Of a stretch of 28,035 nt of DNA, positions 16,797 to 24,326 are shown piece after piece; within the stretch, counting starts at the first letter, position 1; each line of letters starts with the position of its first letter. The notes below the pieces were generated by a model. That model did no database searches. It saw nothing but the letters and a program-made list of their open reading frames with translations, and was not told the origin of the DNA. This DNA is from JALOOE01 sp964423545 (GTDB lineage Bacteria; Chloroflexota; Anaerolineae; CG2-30-64-16). The stretch lies in contig CAYRFV010000042.1 in NCBI GenBank assembly GCA_964423545.1, positions 1 to 28,035 on the forward strand. The letters run 5' to 3'. The position numbers were made by a program, and so were the translations under genes.

Positions 16797-17792
16797 CTAT
16801 TTGCAGCCCTCGACCAACGGCTTGAGAAGCTGAGGAAAATCGGTGAAGAGGCCGCTCACACGCGCGGCAAGCAAGCGCTTCATGGTCGCTTCGTCGTTTA
16901 CGGTCCAGATATAGACATCGAAGCCAGCATCGCGAATCTTGCCGATCTCATCGGGCGAGATGGCGCCGGCGCGCGGGTTATAGGCCTGTGCGTCGAGCCG
17001 TTTGAGCAGCGCGATGGGGTCGGGATCGGCCCGCTCCACCAGGGCGGCAGTGGCGATTCTCCCGTTTGCCTGCCTGGCGCGCACCAGATAGGAGTGGTTG
17101 AATGATGAAATCAGCACCCGATCGGTCATGTCAAGCTCGTCGATCGTGGCCACCACTCGTTCGACGACCGTCGCATCGCCGGGAGTCCCGTACAGGTCTT
17201 TGATCTCGACATTGACGCGCCAGTCGTGGTCCCGGGTAAAGGCCAATGCCTCGCGCAAGCTCGGCGCCTTCTCGCCGCGAAAACCGGCCAGCTCGGACTG
17301 CGTCACTTTCCCTGCCGCGATCTGCTTGAAGGGATCGCTTTCGACGAACCAGGAGCCGAAATCGAGCGTCTGAATCTCAGCCCAGGTGAAAAGGTGGTTG
17401 GACCACGGGCTTCGCTCGGGAAAGCGCTCCTTCACGTTCGACGTGCGCACTGGCGTGTCGTCATGGACGATGAAGGGCACGGCGTCCGCTGTCATCGCGA
17501 CATCGAGCTCCCACAGGTCGGCTCCGATCGCCATCGCCTTGCGCGCCGCAGCAAGCGTGTTCTCCGGCGCCAACGAGCGCGCCCCACGGTGCGCGATGTT
17601 GAGTGTTCTGACGCACATGGTGGATGATTCACTCCCGGGCGGTGTTGTGGGCCGAGGTTCAGGCTCAGAGTGGAGCCGGCCTGAGTCGGCAGTCGGCATG
17701 GCTGTCTGCGACGCAGGGGCCGTGCAGCTCGCCGCGACGGCCGATGACGCCAGCAGAGCGAGCGCAAGCAGCAAGCGATGCAGCTGGAGCAT
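16797..17792 (-). CDS. ugpQ: Glycerophosphodiester phosphodiesterase with lipoprotein-type signal
   Basis: The 331-residue GDPD-family enzyme hydrolyses glycerophosphodiesters to glycerol-3-phosphate plus an alcohol. AHRGARSLAPENT (His68, Arg69, Glu77) and WELDVAMTADAVPFIVHDD (Glu95, Asp97, His110) give the catalytic histidines and metal ligands. NVEIKD, then YIWTVNDEATMKRLLAARVSGLFTDFP, are the typical C-terminal motifs. Unlike cytosolic E. coli UgpQ, residues 1-23 are a hydrophobic signal ending in AASC, followed by a polar linker, so the enzyme is probably an outward-facing lipoprotein. ATG 17792 is 1 bp from the ugpE stop. The operon position supports the ugpQ name; the predicted location is more like GlpQ. 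Confidence 0.93.
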   Translation of the reverse strand: MLQLHRLLLALALLASSAVAASCTAPASQTAMPTADSGRLHSEPEPRPTTPPGSESSTMCVRTLNIAHRGARSLAPENTLAAARKAMAIGADLWELDVAMTADAVPFIVHDDTPVRTSNVKERFPERSPWSNHLFTWAEIQTLDFGSWFVESDPFKQIAAGKVTQSELAGFRGEKAPSLREALAFTRDHDWRVNVEIKDLYGTPGDATVVERVVATIDELDMTDRVLISSFNHSYLVRARQANGRIATAALVERADPDPIALLKRLDAQAYNPRAGAISPDEIGKIRDAGFDVYIWTVNDEATMKRLLAARVSGLFTDFPQLLKPLVEGCK

Positions 17793-17793
17793 C

Positions 17794-18642
17794 CTACTTT
17801 TCGGTCTGAACCAGGCCCTTCACGAACCACTGCTGCATCAGGATAACGACCAACACGGGTGGCAGCAGCGCCAGCACGGTGCTCGCCATGATGAGGTTCC
17901 AGTCGGTCTGCGCCTCGCCGGTGCCCATCATCTTGACGATGCCGATCACGATCGTCTCCAGGTCTCGCCCAGTGGTGACCAGCAGCGGCCACAGGTACTG
18001 ATTCCAGCCATAGATGAACAGGATGACGAACAGTGCGGCGATATTGGTGCGCGACAGAGGCAGGACGATGCTCCAGAAGAACCGCATCGGTCCTGCGCCA
18101 TCGACTTTGGCGGCCTCGACATACTCGTCCGGAATCGTCAGGAAGAATTGCCGGAACAAGAGGGTGCCCGTGGCGGAGGCCATCAGCGGAACAGTCAGGC
18201 CCATGAAGGAGTTGATCAGACCGAGATCGCTCATCACCTTGTAGGTGGGCGCAATGCGGACTTCGATCGGCAGCATCAAGGTCAAGAAGATCATCCAGAA
18301 AAAGAACCGGCGCAATGGGAACCTGAAGAAAGCTACGGCGTACGCCGACAGCAGCGAAATGATGATCTTGCCTACGGTGATGGCCAACGCCATCTTCAGG
18401 CTATTCCAGAGCAGCACCTGGACCGGATTGCCGATGATGCGCCCGCCTCGGGCGCTCGTCAGGACATTGGTGTAGTTCCGAATCAGCTCAGGACCAGGCG
18501 TGAGCGGCATCTGTCCCCGGCCGATGAGACCGGCATCCCAGGTCGACCCGATGAGTGCGAGGTAGACCGGAAAGGCGAAAACCAGCACGGCGACGATCAA
18601 GATCAGGTGCACCGGGAGATTTCGAAGTTGTTTCGCAGTCAT
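17794..18642 (-). CDS. ugpE: Glycerol-3-phosphate ABC transporter permease UgpE
   Basis: The 282-residue inner-membrane permease has six predicted helices. The EAA loop that docks the ATPase reads YVEAAKVDGAGPMRFFWSIVLPLSRTNIAAL. IRNYTNVLTS, then VQVLLWNSLKMALAITVGKIIISLLSAYAVAFF, and the long conserved helix block IFLTLMLPIEVRIAPTYKV are typical of UgpE rather than general MalG proteins. It overlaps ugpA by 4 bp (ATGA), so translation is coupled. The gene order B-A-E-Q matches classical ugp operons without ugpC. Confidence 0.93.
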   Translation of the reverse strand: MTAKQLRNLPVHLILIVAVLVFAFPVYLALIGSTWDAGLIGRGQMPLTPGPELIRNYTNVLTSARGGRIIGNPVQVLLWNSLKMALAITVGKIIISLLSAYAVAFFRFPLRRFFFWMIFLTLMLPIEVRIAPTYKVMSDLGLINSFMGLTVPLMASATGTLLFRQFFLTIPDEYVEAAKVDGAGPMRFFWSIVLPLSRTNIAALFVILFIYGWNQYLWPLLVTTGRDLETIVIGIVKMMGTGEAQTDWNLIMASTVLALLPPVLVVILMQQWFVKGLVQTEK

Positions 18643-19526
18643 GCGTAATGCACCTTGCCTTCCATCGCGCGGAACTGGAACCAGACCAGCGCGCTGACGA
18701 TGACCATCAGGATGACCGACTGCGCCGCCGACTGGCCGAGATTCAGGTTGACGTAGCCGTCCATATACACCTTATACATCAAGGTGGTCGTGGCGCGGCC
18801 GGGCCCCCCGTGGGTCAGCGCGTGGATCACCCCGAAGGTGTCGAAAAAGGCAAACACCAGGTTGATGGTCAGAAGATAGAAGGTCATCGGTGAGATGAGC
18901 GGAAAGAGGATCGCACGGAACAGCTTCCAGGCGCCGGCGCCATCGATCATCGCCGCCTCGGTGATCGCAAGCGGCACCGACTGCAAGCCGGCCAGGAAGA
19001 ACAGGAAATTGTATGCGATCTGCTTCCAGGACGAGGCAACGATGATCAGGACAAGCGCCTGAACTCCGTTGAGCTGGTAATCCCACTGCAGGCCCAGAGC
19101 GTTCAGCGCCTTGCCCAAGATGCCGATGGACGGATGAAAAATGAAGACCCAGAGCACCGCCGCAACCGCAGGCGCGAGCGCGTACGGCCACAGCAGGAGC
19201 GTCTTGTAGGCCCGCGCGCCGCGAATCTGGCGGTCGGCCATCACCGCAAGCAGCAGCGCCAGCGTCATGACGAAAAACGTGACGGAGAAGGAAAAGATGG
19301 CCGTCACCTCGAACGCTTCGAGGTACAACGGATCGCCTATCACGTCCCGGAAGTTCTGGAACAACACGAACCTGGTGCGCAGGCCAAAGGGATCCTGGCG
19401 CAGAAGCGACTGATAGATCGCCTGGCTGGCAGGCCAGATGAAGAAAACGGCGGTGATCACAAGCTGGGGCAAGAGCAGGAAATAGGGCAGGATGCGGTTA
19501 TTGAAAATAACCCGGCGTTCCATCAT
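18639..19526 (-). CDS. ugpA: Glycerol-3-phosphate ABC transporter permease UgpA
   Basis: The 295-residue MalF-type permease has six predicted helices. The EAA loop is ITEAAMIDGAGAWKLFRAILFPLISPMTFYLL. LLWPYALAPAVAAVLWVFIFHPSIGILGKALN, WKQIAYNFLFFLAGLQSVP and FDTFGVIHALTHGGPGRATTTLMYKVYMDG strongly resemble UgpA. The start was set at ATG 19526 (the first of two adjacent ATG codons, MMERRVIFNN) behind GAGGGA. The longer frame to 19688 runs back through the ugpB end and has no homology. It is separated from ugpB by a 12-bp hairpin and overlaps ugpE. Confidence 0.93.
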   Translation of the reverse strand: MMERRVIFNNRILPYFLLLPQLVITAVFFIWPASQAIYQSLLRQDPFGLRTRFVLFQNFRDVIGDPLYLEAFEVTAIFSFSVTFFVMTLALLLAVMADRQIRGARAYKTLLLWPYALAPAVAAVLWVFIFHPSIGILGKALNALGLQWDYQLNGVQALVLIIVASSWKQIAYNFLFFLAGLQSVPLAITEAAMIDGAGAWKLFRAILFPLISPMTFYLLTINLVFAFFDTFGVIHALTHGGPGRATTTLMYKVYMDGYVNLNLGQSAAQSVILMVIVSALVWFQFRAMEGKVHYA

Positions 19527-19541
19527 GTCCCTCGCAGGTAA

Positions 19542-19568
19542 GCCCGAAGGGCCGGCGGCCCTTCGGGC
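19542..19568 (-). other. Intercistronic hairpin between ugpB and ugpA
   Basis: GCCCGAAGGGCC (19542-19553) pairs perfectly with GGCCCTTCGGGC (19557-19568) around a 3-nt loop. It lies between the binding-protein stop and the first permease start, with no T-run. In many ABC operons such a structure protects the upstream binding-protein mRNA and lowers permease expression, which is the likely role here. Confidence 0.6.
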
Positions 19569-19582
19569 CTGGCTCGGCCGGT

Positions 19583-21103
19583 CTACTTGTATGTCTTCTC
19601 GAAGGTGCGCAGCACGTCGTTGCCGCGCTTGACCGCGTTGTCCATCGCCTGCTTGGCGGTCTGCTGGCCCTGGAGCGCCTTCTCCCACTCCTCATAGACG
19701 ATGACGCGAATCTCCGGCATGTTGCCGAGCCGGAGCCCAAGCGAGTTCTCGGTCGGCTTGGAGCGCGTCAACTGCTGATAGGGGAGATCAGCGCCCGGGT
19801 TCTTTTGATAGAACCCATCCGCCTTGGTCTTCTCGTAACCGCCGTGGGTGATCGGCAGATAGCCGGTCTCCTGATGCCAGCGGGCATCCACCTCGGGCTT
19901 GCTGATGAACTTGAAGAACTCGGAGATAGCCTTGTATTCGTCCGCCGTGCGGCCAGGAGAGTTCATCACCCACAAGCTCGCGCCGCCGATGATGGAGTTG
20001 ATCGGCGCACCGGCAACGTCTTCGTAGTACGGCTGGAAGGTCACGCCCCAATCGAACTTGGATTCGTTCTTGATGCGGGCGCGGGCAGCGGAGGACGCGA
20101 TGATTATGCCGCACTCGCCCGAAGGGAAGAGCACTGTCGCGGCGCCGTCGCGGCCGCCGTACTTGAAGCTGCCTTCTTTCGCCATATCCATCAAGGTCTG
20201 CAGATGGCGCACCTGCAGGTCGCCGTTGAACTTCAGCTCGGCGTCCATGCCCATCATGCCGTTCGCCTTGGTAGCGAGCGGAACGTTGTGCAGCGCCGAG
20301 AAGTTCTCAAGCTGCGTCCAGGTGGGCCATTCAAAGGTCAGACCGCACTTGGTCGCGCCGCTGTCCACCAGCTTCTTGGCCGCTGTGCGAACTTCGGCCC
20401 AGGTCTTGGGCGGCTTCTCAGGATCCAGCCCCGCCTTCTTGAACGCATCTTTGTTGTAGTACATCATGGGCGTCGAGCTATTCAGCGGCATCGAGATCAT
20501 CTTGTCGCCTTCGCTGTAGTAGCCGCGCACCGCCGGGATGTAGATGCTGGGATCGAGGTTCCAGCCGGTGTCCTTCGCCAGTTCGTGTACGGGCTTGACT
20601 GCGCCTTTCGCCGCCATCATCGTCGCAGTGCCAACCTCGAACATCTGAACGATGTGCGGCGCCTTGCCGGCGCGGTATGCGGCGATCGCCGCATTCATCG
20701 TGTCGGGATACGCGCCCTTGTAGATAGGATCCACATAGTACTTGTCCTGCGACTTGTTGAAGTCCATCACGACGGACTCCAGCACATCGCCCAACGGTTT
20801 GCCCAGCCCGTACCAGAACTCCACCACCACGCGGCCGGGAGGCGGCGTGGGCCTGGGTGCGGCGGTTGCAGTGGGCGCGGGCGCTTTGGTCGGTTCGGCC
20901 GCCGGGGCCTTGGTCGGCTCAGCGGCGGGCGCCTTGGTCGGTTGGGCCGCGGGCGCCTTGGTCGGCTCGGCCGCCGGCGCCTTAGTCGGTTCGGCCGCCG
21001 GGGCCTAGGTCGGTTCGGCCGCCGGGGCGGTCGCCGGCGCGCAGGCCGAGAGGAGCATGCTCATCACGACGAGCAGGCTGACGACGACAAACAGCTTCTT
21101 CAT
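19583..21103 (-). CDS. ugpB: Glycerol-3-phosphate-binding lipoprotein UgpB, with in-frame amber codon 33
   Basis: The full frame from ATG 21103 would give 506 residues: a lipoprotein signal (MKKLFVVVSLLVVMSMLLSAC), an APAAEPTK repeat linker, and a binding domain starting at VVVEFWYGLGKPLGD. The domain matches UgpB closely: PIYKGAYPDTMNAAIAAYRAGKAP, VGTATMMAAKGAVKPV, NSSTPMMYYNKDAFKKAGLDPEKPPKTW, AIIGGASLWVM-like INSIIGGASLWVM, WHQETGYLPITHGGYEKT and LGLRLGNMPEIRVIVYEEWE. A TAG at 21005-21007 replaces an AAG Lys codon of the first repeat. Unless it is a sequencing error or is read through, translation stops after 32 residues. Internal GTG 20830 would give a product without a signal peptide. 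A GGAGG site precedes ATG 21103. Confidence 0.9.
20885..21028. repeat. 24-bp coding tandem repeat (6 copies) in the UgpB linker
   Basis: Six successive 24-bp units encode APAAEPTK with one Gln variant. The first unit, at 21005-21028, ends in TAG instead of AAG. The repeat is a flexible spacer between the lipid anchor and the binding domain, and is prone to copy-number change and misassembly. Confidence 0.9.
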
Positions 21104-21379
21104 GGTCTCCTCCTTCCGAGAGTAAGGAAATGGAAGTACCGGCGCACGGTCTCAAAGGCGGTGGGGCCGGTGCCCACGAGAGCAGCACGCCTCGATAGAG
21201 AGCAAGAGGAACAGACGCAGACCTGCGCCAATCGGTAAGAGGCAGCTGGCAGGGAGATCGATGACATGGGCTGTGCTCCATTGCAGGCACTGGCACGTGC
21301 CGGCCAGATAGACGCCCACTGCGCCACCCGAAACTCCGAGTGCAGAGCAATCCAGGGCCGGAGCGTTGCTCCGGCATGT
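21104..21379 (-). promoter_or_regulatory. Long (~275-nt) 5' leader of the ugp operon with 5'-terminal hairpin
   Basis: Between the predicted start near 21379 and ATG 21103 there is no supported gene. The leader begins with a perfect 8-bp hairpin (GCCGGAGC, 3-nt loop, GCTCCGGC at 21357-21375). I could not match the rest to a known riboswitch. The length allows regulated folding, but that is unproven. Confidence 0.45.
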
Positions 21380-21385
21380 ACAATT

Positions 21386-21391
21386 ATTATA
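21386..21391 (-). promoter_or_regulatory. Extended -10 promoter of the ugp operon
   Basis: Minus strand TGT-TATAAT is a perfect -10 with the TGN extension. The only -35-like hexamer, TTGCCT, is 19 nt upstream, longer than ideal. The bases CCCCTGTG directly precede the hexamer, as at the second transporter promoter (27927-27941). Confidence 0.65.
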
Positions 21392-21488
21392 ACACAGGGG
21401 CGCAGGAAGCAGGCAAGTCCGCTGAGGCGCGGCAGTGCAGATCGCGTCCGGCGGCGACCCCGGGCCACCGCCGGCCAAGGGGCGCAAG

Positions 21489-21520
21489 AAAAAGGCGGCA
21501 GCGCTGGATGCGCCGCCGCC
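21489..21520 (-). terminator. Intrinsic terminator of the ferritin gene
   Basis: On the minus strand GGCGGCGGCGC pairs with GCGCTGCCGCC (11 bp including one G-U) around a 5-nt loop, followed directly by TTTTT (21489-21493). It lies about 54 bp after the ferritin stop. This is the clearest factor-independent terminator in the window. Confidence 0.85.
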
Positions 21521-21573
21521 TGGCGGGAATGAGCCGATCCACCCGGCTCCTGTCGCCGTCTACGGTCGGGCGA

Positions 21574-22045
21574 TCAGGCGCGTGCGGCAAGCTGCCGGTC
21601 GACCATGTAGAGCGCCGTCCCGGAGTGGCCAACCATCTTGATCGCCTCGATGACCTTGGTGACGTTGGCTTCTTCCTCCACCTGCTCGTNNNNNNNNNNA
21701 GGCGTAATCCTTCTCGCCCACGGTGGTCTCGTACAGCTTCGTAAGCAACGCCGTCACCTTTTTCTCATGGTCGAGCACCTGCTGGAAGAGATCGAGAAGC
21801 GAGGTCCACTCCGACGGCGGCTGCGGAATCGCCTGAAGCGTGACCTTGCCGCCCTGCTCGAACACGTACTTGTAGAACTTCATGGCATGCCCCTGCTCTT
21901 CGCCGAACTGTGCGCGCAGCCAGTGCGCCGCCCCACCGAGGTTGTTTGCCTCGGCCCAGGCCGACATGGAGAGGTAGAGGTAAGCCGAATAGAACTCATG
22001 CTTGATCTGCTCATTGATCGCAGCTTCTACAGTCTTGCTGATCAT
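21574..22045 (-). CDS. Ferritin (FtnA-type), interrupted by an assembly gap
   Basis: This is a non-heme ferritin that oxidises and stores iron in a 24-mer cage. Ferroxidase ligands Glu17 (KHEFYSAYLYLS), Glu49/Glu50 and His53 (FGEEQGHAMKFY) and Glu94 (LDHEKKV) are present. After the 10-N gap (21690-21699) the other frame reads EQVEEEANVTKVIEAIKMVG to a stop at 21574. Family alignment (DYA-x10-EQVEEE) implies about 27 missing bases. This restores the frame and puts the final ligands at the E. coli positions 126, 127, 129 and 130, for a total of about 162 residues. A GGAG site, a TTGACA promoter and a terminator make this a monocistronic unit. Confidence 0.95.
21690..21699. other. Scaffold gap (10 N) inside the ferritin gene
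   Basis: Placeholder Ns. Frame and ligand numbering suggest about 27 bp are truly missing. Confidence 0.95.
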
Positions 22046-22093
22046 GGGTGTTGTCTCCTTTGGTCAGAGATTGCCAAACGCCTGATGGTGCAA

Positions 22094-22121
22094 ATTGTAG
22101 CAGAATCGTTATGGGTGTCAA
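22094..22121 (-). promoter_or_regulatory. Promoter of the ferritin gene
   Basis: Minus strand: perfect TTGACA (22116-22121), 16-nt spacer, TACAAT (22094-22099) with a TGC extension. Start is predicted near 22087, giving a ~42-nt leader. No iron-regulator box was recognised. Confidence 0.75.
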
Positions 22122-22206
22122 GGAATCCAGCCAACAGTGTCAGCCGTGAGTTTCGCGCTTCGGGCCGCCAGGGGCGTGGCATCGATCCGTGGCGAGACCG
22201 TAATCT

Positions 22207-23142
22207 TCACAACCCGTCATCCGGCGACCAGTCGCGCCCCCATCGCCCGTCGATCGGGTCGGCGACGAGCTGGTAACGGATGTCAGTGGAAAGACGCATA
22301 CGATGGGCAGGATCTTCGTTCACCGTTGCGGCGTGGATCATGTGGGCGCTGTGGATCATCATGTCGCCGGCCTCATAGTCGGCAGCCAACCAGCGCGCAG
22401 CCAGCCGATCGGCCAGCCCCGGCAGGTCCTTAGTGATCCAGCCGCCCGCAGCCATGTGGCGGTTGTAAGCGCGGATGCGCTCCTCCGGCGCAAGGTCGGC
22501 GCTGCGGGCCGCGTAGTCCGCCTCCATGCGACGGCCCCAAGCATCGGAGCCTTCCAGGTACACCAGGCCGCCCATCTCCGCGGGCGCGTCACCGATCGGG
22601 ATCCAACTGGTGTAGACACGATCGGTGCCACCGCGCAGATAGGTCAGATCGTAGTGCGCGCCGGTGCACGTGGGATCCCCCGGCACAGTCAACCGCAGGA
22701 GCTTGCGCTTGTGAAGGTACACAGGTCCCCCCAAAGCTGCCTCGTAGAAGTCGCGAATGGGCGCCATCAGGCAGAAGGCTTCATACGAGGCCCAACGCAC
22801 GATCTCGGCGAGGCGGTGGCTCACGGCCGCCTTGCCCTGGTGGCTGCCTGAGAAGACCCCTTCGGCAGGATCGCTGCCCGGCGCCAGCAGCCCGACATCG
22901 ACAAAGGCAGCGAAGAAGCGCCGGCGGAAGTCCAACACCTCGCGGCGGTCCAAGGCGCCCTTCAGCCATAGATAGCCCTGCGCGGCGAACTGCTCCCACA
23001 ACCTGGCCAGCGGCTGGCTCGCATCGGATGGCGTCAGCCAGCCGAACCGCTCCGGCCCCATCACCATGGCGAACCCATTGCTCACCAGGGCCGTGCGGAG
23101 TTCTCGTCCGCTTACCTTTCGCCCGGTCTCCGCTTCACTCAT
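22207..23142 (-). CDS. Phytanoyl-CoA dioxygenase (PhyH) family protein
   Basis: The 311-residue protein belongs to the Fe(II)/2-oxoglutarate-dependent PhyH family. The metal facial triad is visible as His163 and Asp165 in TGAHYDLTYLRGG, with a distal histidine among 254-260 (GDMMIHSAHMIHAA). Arg271 or Arg273 (HRMRLSTDIRYQ) would bind the 2-oxoglutarate carboxylate. An N-terminal FAAQGYLWLKGAL and FRRRFFAAF are usual for the family. The substrate is unknown. ATG 23142 with GAGGAG upstream is preferred; a GTG at 23172 overlapping the previous gene is possible. It is the last gene of the transporter operon, 20 bp after the URO-D gene, suggesting hydroxylation or demethylation of an imported compound. 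Confidence 0.88.
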   Translation of the reverse strand: MSEAETGRKVSGRELRTALVSNGFAMVMGPERFGWLTPSDASQPLARLWEQFAAQGYLWLKGALDRREVLDFRRRFFAAFVDVGLLAPGSDPAEGVFSGSHQGKAAVSHRLAEIVRWASYEAFCLMAPIRDFYEAALGGPVYLHKRKLLRLTVPGDPTCTGAHYDLTYLRGGTDRVYTSWIPIGDAPAEMGGLVYLEGSDAWGRRMEADYAARSADLAPEERIRAYNRHMAAGGWITKDLPGLADRLAARWLAADYEAGDMMIHSAHMIHAATVNEDPAHRMRLSTDIRYQLVADPIDGRWGRDWSPDDGL

Positions 23143-23162
23143 GCCGCCCTGCTCCTCGTCGA

Positions 23163-24302
23163 TCAGGTCCACCCGTTCTCATAGGCCGTCTCGTACATCG
23201 CTACGATGTTCTCAGGGGGGCTCACCGCCTGGATGTTGTGGCACGGCGCCAGGATGTAGCCGCCGCCCGCGCCGAGGAGGCGCAGGTTGTCCAGCACCTC
23301 CTGGCGCACCTCGGCCACCGAGCCGAACGGCAGCGTGTACTGGTTGTCCATCGCGCCGTGGAAGATCAGCTTGTCGCCGAAGTCACGCTTCAGGCCCTCC
23401 CGCTCCATCCCCTTGCACCGCCACTGGATCGGATTCAGCACATCGATGCCCAGGGCGATCATATCCGGCAGGATCTTGCGCACGGCGCCGTCGTTGTGGT
23501 GAAAGACGAAAGCGCCCGCGCTGTGCGCCAGGTCGATGATCCGCTTCATGCGCGGGAGCAGAAACTCCCGGATGTGCTTGACCGAGAACATCAGGCCGTC
23601 CTGGGCGCCCATATCCTCGGCAACATAGGAAATCATCACCTGGCCCGGAATCTGCGCGTAGATGCGCTCCGTGTTGGCGTATGCCAGACCGAACAGCTTG
23701 TCCAGGCAGTAGTGCACGATCTCAGGATGCTCAACCAAGTCGATGAACGCCTGCTCCTGGCCGCGCAGATTCTTGTAGATCAGGAACGGCTCCGAGCCGC
23801 CGCCGCGGATCGGGTGCGTCTCCCACCCCGCGATCTGCGCCGGAATCTCGCTGTAGTCGTACCAGTCAGGGCTGGGCCAGGTGTAGCTCCGCTCGATCTC
23901 TTCCACCGACGCGTATTGCGCCAACGGGTGGTGAACGCACTCGCCGTACGCACCCGTGCCGTACTCGATGTCACGGTAGCGGCAGCCGAACACGTCGGTG
24001 TGCGGCCGCAGCCGCGGGCCGATGTAGCGTGGGCCAACCGATACGACATAGTCGACATGGAGCCGGTCAAGCATCTCCCGGCGCAGCGCATCGATGGGCC
24101 GCCGGCCCAAACGAGCGCGCGGACCGCCGCGTTTGAATGCCGTCACCAATGCTTCCTCGCTGTCGCTGCTCAGCCCCAGGTGTCGAATCAGCCTGACGGT
24201 CGCTTCGATCGTGCTCCAGTAATCCATCGGCATCCGGTCAGGCACGCGCCGGTTCAGGACGGCGAGCCAACGCTCGCGCGGGGTCATGGTTTCCTTGGGC
24301 AT
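23163..24302 (-). CDS. Uroporphyrinogen decarboxylase (URO-D) superfamily protein
   Basis: The 379-residue TIM-barrel protein of the URO-D/MtaA superfamily starts MTPRERWLAVLNRRVPDRMPMDYW, the usual opening of non-heme-pathway members. FHHNDGAVRKILPDMIALGIDVLNPIQ, then FHGAMDNQYTLPFGSVAEVRQEV and YILAPCHNIQAVSPPENIVAMYE, carry His and Cys residues that in methyltransferase members bind zinc. True heme-pathway HemE is unlikely, given the operon and the divergent N-terminus. A corrinoid-dependent methyl transfer or a lyase reaction is possible, but no corrinoid protein is nearby. GGAG precedes ATG 24302, which is 24 bp after the MalF-like permease. Confidence 0.88.
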   Translation of the reverse strand: MPKETMTPRERWLAVLNRRVPDRMPMDYWSTIEATVRLIRHLGLSSDSEEALVTAFKRGGPRARLGRRPIDALRREMLDRLHVDYVVSVGPRYIGPRLRPHTDVFGCRYRDIEYGTGAYGECVHHPLAQYASVEEIERSYTWPSPDWYDYSEIPAQIAGWETHPIRGGGSEPFLIYKNLRGQEQAFIDLVEHPEIVHYCLDKLFGLAYANTERIYAQIPGQVMISYVAEDMGAQDGLMFSVKHIREFLLPRMKRIIDLAHSAGAFVFHHNDGAVRKILPDMIALGIDVLNPIQWRCKGMEREGLKRDFGDKLIFHGAMDNQYTLPFGSVAEVRQEVLDNLRLLGAGGGYILAPCHNIQAVSPPENIVAMYETAYENGWT

Positions 24303-24326
24303 GATCTCCTCAGCAGGTGGGTCGGC

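Noticed and set aside
17386..18648. A 420-codon plus-strand open frame
   Set aside because: Antisense to ugpE and ugpQ. It is a shadow with no motif or ribosome site.
21005..21007. Pyrrolysine insertion at the UAG
   Set aside because: The residue is in a disordered linker, not an active site, and no pyl genes are present. Mutation or sequence error is simpler.
20885..21028. CRISPR-like regular repeats
   Set aside because: The units are contiguous 24-mers without spacers and encode a protein linker.
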